Shown one piece after another: positions 44,597 to 52,705 of a DNA stretch of 64,000 nt. Where the stretch lies: assembly GCA_964369775.1 (NCBI GenBank), contig CAYJHQ010000002.1:121940-185939 (forward strand), in the 5' to 3' direction. The stretch is from CAUPWF01 sp964369775. Its GTDB lineage: Bacteria; Bacillota; Clostridia; Lachnospirales; Lachnospiraceae. Position 1 is the first letter of the stretch. Each line of letters begins with the position of its first letter. The notes beneath the pieces are model-generated. The model was not told the origin of the DNA, searched no databases, and saw nothing but the letters and a program-made list of their open reading frames with translations. Made by a program: the position numbers and the translations under genes.

Positions 44597-45091
44597 AATT
44601 AATGCGTAAATCTGCTGATTTTTTTGTAACCAATTATTTGCAATGCTTTCAGCAACTGATTCGGATGGAACAGTAACAGTAAGATCGATCAGAGGATGCT
44701 TCTTTTCTAAAACTTGCAAATGAACAGAGTATTCGTGCAAATCATTTCTATAGTAATCTGCTTTTATAGATGTTTCGTTTTTTAGGTCATACTCTTTTTG
44801 TTTGAAAAAATTATCAATATCTTCTTGTATTCCAGGAGAAATCTGAGATTGAAAATACTGGATTGTTTCAAAACCCTCCTCGGTTAAGTGATATAAAGTG
44901 CGATTGTGGGTGTTCTCCACACGGATTAATCCAGCGGTAACAGATTCCGCTAGTACATTCTGCAAATTAAAGTAATTAGTATACTCTCTTTCTAAAATAA
45001 AATCAGAAATTTGAGAAGTTGTAAGTGGAAAGTCAACTCTATTTAACATGTAGAGTACAATTAATTTATATAGTGTAGTTGTATCAGACAT
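44579..45091 (-). CDS. DUF4364 family protein
   Basis: Protein of 170 residues that I recognise as DUF4364, a Firmicutes family with a winged-helix-like N-terminal region (YKLIVLYMLNRVDFPLTTSQISDFIL, then GLIRVENTHNRTLYHLTEEG). The C-terminal half is predicted alpha/beta with no cysteine or catalytic motif. A regulatory or DNA-binding role is likely from the fold, but no target is known. The start is ATG 45091, behind AGGAGG; longer readings run into the upstream gene. It lies ten bases after the TIGR01212 radical SAM gene and is probably co-transcribed with it. Its stop is inside the shared hairpin with rarA. Confidence 0.8.
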   Translation of the reverse strand: MSDTTTLYKLIVLYMLNRVDFPLTTSQISDFILEREYTNYFNLQNVLAESVTAGLIRVENTHNRTLYHLTEEGFETIQYFQSQISPGIQEDIDNFFKQKEYDLKNETSIKADYYRNDLHEYSVHLQVLEKKHPLIDLTVTVPSESVAESIANNWLQKNQQIYALIMEHLL

Positions 45092-45101
45092 TTTTATCCT
45101 C

Positions 45102-46031
45102 CTATAAATCTGTGTAATATTTTCCTTGCCAAATGTCATTATGTTTTAAGTGTTGTTGTATTGCGTTTAGCACTTTGCGTTTATTTAAGGACCAAAGGGG
45201 AGCGATTAAAATCTTTTTATCGCCATCACCTGTTAATCTGTGAATCACAATCTCGGGACGAAGACGTCCGATGCAAGAAGCGAGTAATTCTAAGTATTCC
45301 TCAAGAGTAGGAATCCAAAACGGGCTTGCCTCATATAATAAAGCTAGGTCAGTATGTTGAAGTACGTGCAATAATTGAAGCTTGATACCTTGAATGTCTA
45401 AAGTGTTTAAATAGTCTATTGTATCGAGAATACCTGTTGGTAATTCGCTAGGCAATCCTAAGATAGTATGTACGATTACAGGGATCCCTCGTGAGCGTAA
45501 TCTCTTAACTGTGTTTTCAAATACGTTTAAGGGATAACCTCTCCTGATAAATTGTGCACTTTTTTCACTGTGAGATTGCAGACCTAGTTCAATCCAAATG
45601 GGCTTGCGCTGATTGATAGAGTCTAGCAAATCTAATACATCATCATCAATGCAGTCCGGTCTAGTTGCTATAGAAATAATCTTGACAGACTCATCCTCAA
45701 TGGCTGGCTGATAAATAGAACGTAAAGTGGAAATATCACTGTAGGTATTAGTAAAAGCTTGAAAATAAGCAATGTAAGAATTGACAGTAGCTTTTTTAGC
45801 AATTTGAATCTTTGCAATGTTTAACTGGTTTGAAATAGAGTTAATGGGATTGCCAGCAAAGTCGCCAGAGCCTCCTTCGCTGCAAAAGATACACCCTCTA
45901 GAATCAAGTGTTCCGTCCCTGTTAGGACAAGTGAAATTACCATTTAAAGATAATTTGTACATTTTTTCGCCATGTATTTGTTTGATATAATAATCAAGGG
46001 AATAGAAGCGCTTTTCACCCCAAGTAGTCAT
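45102..46031 (-). CDS. TIGR01212-family radical SAM protein
   Basis: Radical SAM protein of 309 residues in the TIGR01212 (B. subtilis YtqA-like) family. Cluster cysteines are Cys35, Cys47 and Cys50 in CPNRDGTLDSRGCIFC, the long spacing diagnostic of this family. The next stretch, SEGGSGDFAG, and IELGLQSHSEKSAQFIRRG also fit. The reaction is not established in my knowledge; a tRNA or other modification is often suspected. The start at 46031 has AGGAG nearby. A short inverted repeat (46037-46042 with 46057-46062) could pair with part of that ribosome binding site. DUF4364 follows. Confidence 0.88.
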   Translation of the reverse strand: MTTWGEKRFYSLDYYIKQIHGEKMYKLSLNGNFTCPNRDGTLDSRGCIFCSEGGSGDFAGNPINSISNQLNIAKIQIAKKATVNSYIAYFQAFTNTYSDISTLRSIYQPAIEDESVKIISIATRPDCIDDDVLDLLDSINQRKPIWIELGLQSHSEKSAQFIRRGYPLNVFENTVKRLRSRGIPVIVHTILGLPSELPTGILDTIDYLNTLDIQGIKLQLLHVLQHTDLALLYEASPFWIPTLEEYLELLASCIGRLRPEIVIHRLTGDGDKKILIAPLWSLNKRKVLNAIQQHLKHNDIWQGKYYTDL

Positions 46032-46225
46032 GAATTGTTCTCCTAAAGTAATAATTGAGAACTATTAGAAATTTTGAAATAGTACTCAACATCATCATAC
46101 CACTGTTGCAATTTGAAATCAATATATGTTATTATAAGTGAAGAGATTAATTATTAAAATCATAGATGTTCAATTCAGAGCATCATTCCACTAATTTTTT
46201 AGTTGCATAAAGAGAGGAAGATAAG

Positions 46226-47593
46226 ATGAGAGAGAAATATGAATCTTTATCACTAGCTGCTTTAAAAGATTTAGCAAAAGCGAGGTCTATCAAAGGGGTT
46301 TCAGTTATGAAGAAAGCAGATATTGTTGAAGCAATGTTAGCGGAAGATCAAAAAGAGGCGAATAAGCAAAAAAGTGAAGTAAAGGAAGAAAAAGCTGATA
46401 CGAGAGAAAATAGAGTGAATAAGACAGATACAGTGAGTAAGGCAGATACAGGCGAGATGGAGCAACTAGATAGTGGTATTGTTGCAAATGGAATCTTGGA
46501 GGTGTTGCCAGATGGATACGGATTTATCCGTTGTGCGAACTACCTACCAGGAGAAAATGATGTATATGTGTCACCATCACAGATTAGAAGATTTAATTTA
46601 AAAACAGGCGATATTATACGTGGAAATACTAGAGTTAAGACACAGACAGAAAAATTCAGTGCACTTTTATACTTGACGGCTATAAATGGAATGAAGCCAG
46701 GAGAGGCTAGTAAAAGAGTGAACTTTGAAGATATGACGCCTATTTTTCCGAATAGCCGTCTTAGATTAGAAGGACCAAATTCAAGCACTGCGATGAGGAT
46801 TGTGGACTTACTATCACCGATAGGTAAAGGACAAAGAGGAATGATTGTATCACCGCCTAAAGCAGGGAAAACTACACTTTTAAAAGAAGTTGCACAATCA
46901 ATTAGGCGAAATAACCCTGAGGTTCATCTTTTGATTTTATTGATTGATGAAAGACCAGAAGAGGTTACAGATATCAAAGAAGCTATAGAAGGAAAGAATG
47001 TAGAAGTTATCTATTCGACATTTGATGAACTGCCAGAACATCACAAAAGGGTATCAGAGATGGTGATTGAGAGAGCAAAGAGATTGGTAGAGCATAAAAA
47101 AGATGTTATGATTCTACTAGATAGTATTACTAGACTTGCAAGAGCTTATAACCTTACAGTTCCACCAAGTGGAAGAACGCTGTCAGGTGGTTTGGATCCA
47201 GCAGCTCTTCATATGCCAAAACGTTTTTTTGGAGCGGCGAGAAATATGAGAGAAGGTGGAAGTTTGACAATTCTTGCAACTGCTTTAGTAGATACAGGTA
47301 GTAAGATGGACGATGTGGTATACGAAGAGTTTAAAGGTACTGGTAATATGGAATTAGTACTTGATAGAAAACTTCAAGAAAAGCGTGTGTTCCCAGCTAT
47401 TGATATCCCAAAATCAGGAACGAGAAGAGAGGACTTACTCCTATCAAAAGACGAGCAAGAAGCAGTGTATATCATAAGAAAAGGTTTAAATGGAATGCGT
47501 ATGGAAGAGTCAGTGGACAACCTGTTAAATATGTTTGCACATAGCAAAACAAACCAAGAGTTGACAAAAATCGTAAAAAGACAAAAAAATTAA
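46226..47593 (+). CDS. rho: transcription termination factor Rho
   Basis: Hexameric RNA-dependent ATPase that ends transcription, 455 residues. The N-terminal Rho_N helical domain (YESLSLAALKDLAKARSIKGVS) is followed by a charged Lys/Glu/Asp-rich linker at about residues 45-80. Then come the cold-shock-like RNA-binding domain (GILEVLPDGYGFIRCANYLPGENDVYVS) and the ATPase core with Walker A SPPKAGKTTLLKE, LIDERPEEVTDI, and the Q/R-loop region PPSGRTLSGGLDP. The start follows AGAGAGGAAG. A hairpin (46165-46184) and a T tract lie in the 190-base region upstream, which could be part of a leader. It is followed by rpmE with its own promoter candidate. Confidence 0.97.
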   Translation: MREKYESLSLAALKDLAKARSIKGVSVMKKADIVEAMLAEDQKEANKQKSEVKEEKADTRENRVNKTDTVSKADTGEMEQLDSGIVANGILEVLPDGYGFIRCANYLPGENDVYVSPSQIRRFNLKTGDIIRGNTRVKTQTEKFSALLYLTAINGMKPGEASKRVNFEDMTPIFPNSRLRLEGPNSSTAMRIVDLLSPIGKGQRGMIVSPPKAGKTTLLKEVAQSIRRNNPEVHLLILLIDERPEEVTDIKEAIEGKNVEVIYSTFDELPEHHKRVSEMVIERAKRLVEHKKDVMILLDSITRLARAYNLTVPPSGRTLSGGLDPAALHMPKRFFGAARNMREGGSLTILATALVDTGSKMDDVVYEEFKGTGNMELVLDRKLQEKRVFPAIDIPKSGTRREDLLLSKDEQEAVYIIRKGLNGMRMEESVDNLLNMFAHSKTNQELTKIVKRQKN

Positions 47594-47604
47594 TAGGAAA
47601 TAGC

Positions 47605-47633
47605 TTGCTTTTTACTATAAAATGTGGTATGCT
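47605..47633 (+). promoter_or_regulatory. possible promoter for rpmE
   Basis: TTGCTT (47605-47610) and TATGCT (47628-47633) are 17 bases apart, giving a leader of about 65 bases before rpmE. Confidence 0.4.
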
Positions 47634-47705
47634 TACTAAGCTGTTTTTAGAAAATTAATTGTAAGATATATAACTCTTACGAAATAAAGATAAAGAGGTG
47701 AAATT

Positions 47706-47903
47706 ATGAGAGAAGGAATCCATCCAGAATATAACCAAGCAAACGTGACATGTAACTGTGGTAACGCATTTACTACAGGAACTACAAATTCTAGCATCCA
47801 TGTAGAGATTTGTTCAAAGTGTCATCCATTCTATACTGGACAACAAAAAGCTGCTCAAGCTCGTGGACGTGTAGACAAGTTTAATAAAAAATACGGAATG
47901 TAA
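47706..47903 (+). CDS. rpmE: ribosomal protein L31 (zinc-binding type)
   Basis: Large-subunit ribosomal protein of 65 residues. Zinc ligands are Cys16 and Cys18 (CNC) and Cys36 and Cys39 (CSKC), which marks the zinc-containing RpmE type rather than the zinc-free form made under zinc starvation. MREGIHPEYN and CHPFYTGQQ are standard. The ribosome binding site AAAGAGGTG lies six bases before the ATG. Its leader contains a small inverted repeat (GTAAGA 47661-47666, TCTTAC 47675-47680) that could be an autoregulatory hairpin. A strong terminator follows at 47949. Confidence 0.97.
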   Translation: MREGIHPEYNQANVTCNCGNAFTTGTTNSSIHVEICSKCHPFYTGQQKAAQARGRVDKFNKKYGM

Positions 47904-47948
47904 TTTTATTATAAGAGTTACTAGTATTATAAAACGAAATGTAAGCTT

Positions 47949-47977
47949 AAACCTCGTGATCCTTATCACGAGGTTTT
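47949..47977 (+). terminator. terminator after rpmE
   Basis: AAACCTCGTGAT (47949-47960) pairs perfectly with ATCACGAGGTTT (47965-47976) around CCTT, ending in TTTT. Confidence 0.85.
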
Positions 47978-47997
47978 GTGCATGAAAGGAAGATTGC

Positions 47998-48909
47998 GTG
48001 AAATCATCAAATATAGGTGGACAAGCTGTACTTGAGGGCGTGATGATGCGTCATGGGAGTACTTATGCTGTGGCAGTGAGAAAGCCAAATGGAGAGATTG
48101 AAGTAGATAAGCAGAAGTATTTCGGTATTATAAAAAGTAAAAAGTTATTGAAGATCCCGTTTGTAAGAGGAGCATTCAATTTTATAGATTCTCTTGTTTT
48201 AGGAATGAAGGCGTTAAATTACTCAGCTTCATTTTACGAGGATGAAGAAAAAGATGAAAATAAAGAGATAACAGAAAAAGAAATTGCGAAACGAAAGAAG
48301 GTAGAGCAGTTATTGATGAGCTTAACAATGATTTTATCATTTGCAATCGCAATTGGTCTTTTTATGTTGTTACCATATTTTATTGTGGAGTTATTAAGTG
48401 GTGTGATTACATCTAGAGTTGGAAAATCTATTTTAGAAGGTGTAATTAGAATTGGTATTTTTGTGGGATATCTATTGATTGTATCTCTTATGAATGATAT
48501 CAAGCGTACATATATGTATCACGGAGCAGAACATAAATGTATCAATTGTCTAGAGCGTGGAAAAGAATTGAATGTGGAAAATGTAAGAGCGAGTTCAAAG
48601 GAACATAAGCGTTGTGGAACTAGTTTTATTTTCTTTGTGCTTATTGTAAGTATTGTATTGTTTTTCTTTATTCAAGTGGATGAATATTGGCTAAAGGTAG
48701 GACTTCGTATTTTATTACTTCCGATTATAGCTGGAATTTCTTATGAGATTATAAAATTAGCAGGAAATACTGATAATTTCTTTATTAATCTGCTGAGTAA
48801 GCCAGGAATGCTTATGCAAAAGCTTACTACCAAGGAGCCTGATGATTCTATGATAGAAGTTGCGATTAAGTCAGTGGAAGCTGTTTTAGATGAGGATAAG
48901 GAATCATGA
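47998..48909 (+). CDS. DUF1385 membrane protein (YqhQ-like)
   Basis: Membrane protein of 303 residues in the DUF1385 family. The N-terminal signature SNIGGQAVLEGVMMRHG and the central YHGAEHKCINCLERGKEL with CGTSF are diagnostic. Hydrophobic helices lie at about residues 105-140, 145-165, 210-225 and 235-250. It is usually found next to prmC and prfA, as here, and its function is unknown to me. The start codon is GTG at 47998 with GAAAGGAAG upstream. Its stop overlaps the prmC start (ATGA), so translation is coupled. Confidence 0.9.
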   Translation: MKSSNIGGQAVLEGVMMRHGSTYAVAVRKPNGEIEVDKQKYFGIIKSKKLLKIPFVRGAFNFIDSLVLGMKALNYSASFYEDEEKDENKEITEKEIAKRKKVEQLLMSLTMILSFAIAIGLFMLLPYFIVELLSGVITSRVGKSILEGVIRIGIFVGYLLIVSLMNDIKRTYMYHGAEHKCINCLERGKELNVENVRASSKEHKRCGTSFIFFVLIVSIVLFFFIQVDEYWLKVGLRILLLPIIAGISYEIIKLAGNTDNFFINLLSKPGMLMQKLTTKEPDDSMIEVAIKSVEAVLDEDKES

Positions 48910-49736
48910 CATTAAAAGAAGCGTTAGACTCAGGAAAACAATTGTTAGAAAAAGTAAGAATTCAAGAATCAGCTCTAGATGCTTGGTATTTATTAGAGTA
49001 TGTAACGAGAGTAAGTAGAGCAGAGTATTTTGGAGACTCGAATAGAGAGCTGAGCAAAGACCAAGAAGAACTTTATTTTGAGTTAATCAATCAGAGAAGT
49101 ACGAGAAAACCATTACAGCATATTACTGGAATTCAAGAATTTATGGGGTTGATTTTTCAAGTGAATGAACATGTACTGATTCCGAGACAAGATACAGAAG
49201 TACTTGTAGAGACTGCATTAGAATGTATTCGAGAAGGTGATTCGATTTTGGATATGTGTACAGGATCAGGGTGTATTTTAATTAGTCTATTGAAATTAAA
49301 AGATGGTATTAATGGGATGGGGATTGATATCTCTAAAGAAGCTTTGGCAGTTGCAAAGTTAAATGGAGTCTTTAATGAAGTTAGCCCAGATTGGGTGGAG
49401 AGTGATTTGTTTGAAAAAATTGAAGATAAGTTTGATATTATTGTTTCGAATCCACCGTATATTGCAACAGAAGAGATTAAAAAATTAGAAGAAGAAGTCA
49501 AAATTTATGATCCTATGTTAGCTTTGGATGGTAAAGAAGATGGAATGTACTTTTATAAAAAAATAATACAAGAAGCAAAGCTATATCTGAAAAGTGATGG
49601 GACATTGTTATTTGAGATAGGTCACGATCAAGGAGAGCTTGTGAGTGAATATATGAAAATGCATGGATTTTATGATGTACAGATAAAAAAGGATTTAGCG
49701 GGACTTGACCGAGTTGTGTATGGTCGTGTAAAATAA
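48906..49736 (+). CDS. prmC: peptide chain release factor N5-glutamine methyltransferase
   Basis: Methylates the GGQ glutamine of release factors, raising termination efficiency; 276 residues. The N-terminal helical substrate-binding domain (residues 1-80) precedes the SAM-binding core ILDMCTGSGCILISL. The catalytic NPPY motif is in IVSNPPYIA, and IPRQDTEVLVETAL is also typical. It overlaps the preceding DUF1385 gene by four bases and is followed after 36 bases by prfA, its protein substrate. The arrangement is standard for Firmicutes. Confidence 0.96.
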   Translation: MTLKEALDSGKQLLEKVRIQESALDAWYLLEYVTRVSRAEYFGDSNRELSKDQEELYFELINQRSTRKPLQHITGIQEFMGLIFQVNEHVLIPRQDTEVLVETALECIREGDSILDMCTGSGCILISLLKLKDGINGMGIDISKEALAVAKLNGVFNEVSPDWVESDLFEKIEDKFDIIVSNPPYIATEEIKKLEEEVKIYDPMLALDGKEDGMYFYKKIIQEAKLYLKSDGTLLFEIGHDQGELVSEYMKMHGFYDVQIKKDLAGLDRVVYGRVK

Positions 49737-49772
49737 TAGTAAGAATGCGCTAGTTAATAATGGAGGATAGTC

Positions 49773-50846
49773 ATGTTTGATAAATTAGAAGGTTTATTAA
49801 TTCGTTTTGAAGAAATTTTAGGAGAATTACAAGAACCTGATGTAGTGAATAACCAAGATAGATTTCGTAAATTAATGAAAGAGCAAAATGATCTTTCGCC
49901 GATTGTGGAAGCCTATAAAGAGTATAAAGAGTGTAAGCAGACAATTCAAGATAGTTTGGATATGTTGAATGAAGAATCTGATGAAGATATGAAAGAGATG
50001 CTAAAAGAAGAGTTGAATAGCTCTAAGGTTCGTGTAGAAGAGTTAGAAGGTGAATTGAAGATTCTTTTATTACCAAAAGATCCGAATGATGATAAAAACG
50101 TAATCGTTGAGATTAGAGGTGGTGCAGGTGGAGATGAGGCAGCACTTTTTGCGGCGGAGATTTATAGGATGTATCAACATTTTGCAGAGTCTAACCGTTG
50201 GAGAGTCGAGATGATTTCTTTAAATGAAAATGGAATTGGTGGTTTTAAAGAGTGTGTGTTTATGATTAATGGTCAAGGTGCATATTCGAAGCTAAAGTAT
50301 GAAAGTGGAGTTCATCGTGTGCAACGTGTGCCAGAGACAGAGTCAGGAGGAAGAATTCACACATCGACTATTACAGTGGCGATAATGCCAGAGGCAGAAG
50401 AGGTAGATGTAGAGTTAGATTTAAGTGACTGTAAATTCGATGTGTTCCGTTCATCTGGTAATGGAGGACAAAGTGTTAATACAACAGACTCGGCTGTTCG
50501 TTTGACACATGCACCAACTGGAATTGTTATTTCTTGTCAAGATGAGAAATCACAGCTTAAAAATAAAGAGAAAGCGCTGAAAGTACTTAGGGCGAGATTA
50601 TATGAATTAGAATGTGCAAAGCAACAAGATGCAGAGACAGAAGCGAGAAGAAGTCAAGTTGGAACAGGAGATCGTTCTGAGAAGATTCGTACTTATAATT
50701 TTCCACAAGGAAGAGTGACGGATCATAGAATTAAGTTGACATTGCATAAGCTAGATTCAATTATAAATGGAGATCTAGACGAAGTGATTGATACATTAAT
50801 TGCAGCAGATCAAGCGGCAAAGCTTGCGAATATGAGTGAAGCATAG
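49773..50846 (+). CDS. prfA: peptide chain release factor 1
   Basis: Release factor for UAA and UAG codons, 357 residues. The peptidyl-transferase GGQ is at residues 231-233 in SGNGGQSVNTT. The anticodon-like PxT motif is PET in RVPETESGGRIHTST, as expected for RF1 rather than RF2. The N-terminal coiled helical domain and the C-terminal KIRTYNFPQGRVTDHRI complete it. AGGAG lies eight bases before the ATG. It directly follows prmC. The 68 bases to the next gene hold no clear terminator, so the hydrogenase-like sensor gene could be co-transcribed. Confidence 0.97.
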   Translation: MFDKLEGLLIRFEEILGELQEPDVVNNQDRFRKLMKEQNDLSPIVEAYKEYKECKQTIQDSLDMLNEESDEDMKEMLKEELNSSKVRVEELEGELKILLLPKDPNDDKNVIVEIRGGAGGDEAALFAAEIYRMYQHFAESNRWRVEMISLNENGIGGFKECVFMINGQGAYSKLKYESGVHRVQRVPETESGGRIHTSTITVAIMPEAEEVDVELDLSDCKFDVFRSSGNGGQSVNTTDSAVRLTHAPTGIVISCQDEKSQLKNKEKALKVLRARLYELECAKQQDAETEARRSQVGTGDRSEKIRTYNFPQGRVTDHRIKLTLHKLDSIINGDLDEVIDTLIAADQAAKLANMSEA

Positions 50847-50914
50847 TAGAGAAACTAAAGAAATACCAATAAACCTGCTTTGAATTAGTTTTAGAGCAAG
50901 ATTGAGGTGAATGA

Positions 50915-52660
50915 ATGAACCAGATGAGTTTTGTTCATACGAAGGGGAAATTTTGTAAAGGATGTAATAAATGTATATTTAAATGTCCAACAGGGGCGAA
51001 TGAGGCTTTTTTTGAAGCTGAAGAAGGTAAAGTGTTCATAAAAGAAGGGTACTGCATCTCTTGTGGAGAATGTCTTTCCATCTGTGATCATGGTGCAAGG
51101 GATTACTATGATGATACAAAGCGATTTTTTGCAGATATTGAAAAAGGAGAGCAGATATCAGTTGTTATTGCACCAGCAGCACAATTTAATATGAAGGAAT
51201 TGAATCAATTGATAGGATATTTAAAACAACTAGGTGTCAAAGGAGTCTATGATGTTTCATTTGGAGCAGATATCTGTACATGGGCTCATGTAAGGGCGAT
51301 TGAAGAAGATGAAATTAGTACCTTAATTGCGCAACCTTGTCCAGTTGTAGTAAGTTATGTAGAAAAGTTCTATCCGGATTTAATAGAGTATCTTTCACCA
51401 ATACAAAGTCCAGTTATCTGTCTTTCAACATATTTAAAAAAATATCTTGGAAATAGAGAGAGGATTATGTTCTTGTCACCTTGTGTAGGGAAAAGACGTG
51501 AGTGCATGAGTGAGCACACAGGTGGTGTGTTAGAATATAATGTAACATTTGCCAAATTTTTGAAAGAGCTAAAAAATCGAGAAATAAATTTAGAAAAATG
51601 TCCAAGTAGTGAATTTGATATCGTAAAGGGTTCCTTAGGATTTGCGTTTCCAAGACCTGGAGGACTAAGCGAAAACATAAAATATCATTTAAATCAAGAT
51701 GTGTGGATAAAGCAGATAGAGGGTATTTTTAATATTAAGCACTACTTTGAAGAATACATAGCGGATATAGAAGAGGGGAAGCCAGTACCCCTTATTGTAG
51801 ATGCACTCAATTGTGAGTATGGTTGCAATTTAGGTACAGGAACTACGAAAGACGCTAGAATAAATGAAATAGATTTTGTTATTAATCGTAGAAAATTAAA
51901 TCTAAATAAAGATGAATCACAGAAGTTAATGAAGTACTTTGATCGGAAACTAAATATAATTGATTTCTATAGAAATTATACAGATAGAAGCAAAGAATAT
52001 AAGAAGCGTAGAGATATTGATTTAGAAAAGGCATATATATCACTCGGAAAGATAACGACTGAGGATAGAAATATCAATTGCTTCTGCTGTGGGTATGGAA
52101 ATTGCAAAGATTTTGTGCATGATTTGGCACTTGGGCATAACGATAAGAATAATTGTAGGCACTATCTGTTGAATAAATTCAAGAAATTGAGTTGCAGAGA
52201 TGAACTGACAGGATTAAATAACCGATATAGCTATCAAAGGAAGGTAGAAGAAGTGAAGTTGGAACACCCAGGTTTTTTGATTGTCATCTATGTGGATATT
52301 AACGGTTTAAAGGAAGCGAATGATACGAAAGGTCATAGTTACGGAGATGAATTAATACTGACGTGTGCAACTATTTTAAAGAAAGTATTTGGAGAGCGGA
52401 TATATCGAGTAGGTGGAGATGAATTTGTGGTGCTAGATCCTTGTGAGAACGAGGAAAAATTCTTGAGTCAGATTAATCAACTTACTCATTTGTTGCACCA
52501 AGAGGAGGACTTGAAAGTATCAGTAGGGGTATCTCAGAGCTACTCTAGTGAAGATCTAGAGGATAAAATGAGAGAAGCAGATCAGGCAATGTATGATGCA
52601 AAGAGAGCTTACTATCAAACGCTAGGAGAGCAGGATAGAAGAAGTCATTTGAATAACTAA
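50915..52660 (+). CDS. [FeFe]-hydrogenase-like sensor fused to a GGDEF diguanylate cyclase
   Basis: Fusion of 581 residues, cytoplasmic, with no membrane segment. In order: two ferredoxin-type 4Fe-4S sites (Cys14, 17, 20, 24; Cys47, 50, 53, 57); an H-cluster domain at about 80-320; an Fe-S domain of CX2CX4CX16C form (Cys389, 392, 397, 414); and GGDEF at 500-504. The H-domain keeps all four expected H-cluster ligands: Cys142 (L1, QPCPVV), Cys190 (L2, SPCVGKRRE, with Lys193 and Glu196), and Cys300 and Cys304 (L3, NCEYGC). The proton-transfer Cys of catalytic TSCCP enzymes is replaced by Pro141, as in proteins thought to sense rather than turn over H2. GGDEF is intact, so cyclic-di-GMP synthesis is likely; no RxxD inhibition site is seen. 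Output control by H2, CO, O2 or redox state is inference. Confidence 0.88.
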   Translation: MNQMSFVHTKGKFCKGCNKCIFKCPTGANEAFFEAEEGKVFIKEGYCISCGECLSICDHGARDYYDDTKRFFADIEKGEQISVVIAPAAQFNMKELNQLIGYLKQLGVKGVYDVSFGADICTWAHVRAIEEDEISTLIAQPCPVVVSYVEKFYPDLIEYLSPIQSPVICLSTYLKKYLGNRERIMFLSPCVGKRRECMSEHTGGVLEYNVTFAKFLKELKNREINLEKCPSSEFDIVKGSLGFAFPRPGGLSENIKYHLNQDVWIKQIEGIFNIKHYFEEYIADIEEGKPVPLIVDALNCEYGCNLGTGTTKDARINEIDFVINRRKLNLNKDESQKLMKYFDRKLNIIDFYRNYTDRSKEYKKRRDIDLEKAYISLGKITTEDRNINCFCCGYGNCKDFVHDLALGHNDKNNCRHYLLNKFKKLSCRDELTGLNNRYSYQRKVEEVKLEHPGFLIVIYVDINGLKEANDTKGHSYGDELILTCATILKKVFGERIYRVGGDEFVVLDPCENEEKFLSQINQLTHLLHQEEDLKVSVGVSQSYSSEDLEDKMREADQAMYDAKRAYYQTLGEQDRRSHLNN

Positions 52661-52666
52661 TTGTAC

Positions 52667-52705
52667 AAAAAAAGTAGCGAAAAAAATTTAATCGCTACTT
52701 TTTTT
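52667..52705. terminator. bidirectional terminator overlapping the end of the Fe-S protein gene
   Basis: AAAAAAAGTAGCGA (52667-52680) pairs with TCGCTACTTTTTTT (52692-52705). The right arm encodes the last residues of the minus-strand protein (KKSSD), so one sequence is both coding and terminator. Confidence 0.85.

Noticed and set aside
46165..46200. Hairpin GATGTTC/GAGCATC followed by TTTTTT upstream of rho, considered as an attenuator.
   Set aside because: The T run begins about ten bases after the stem, too far for an intrinsic terminator; it was left as a possible leader structure only.
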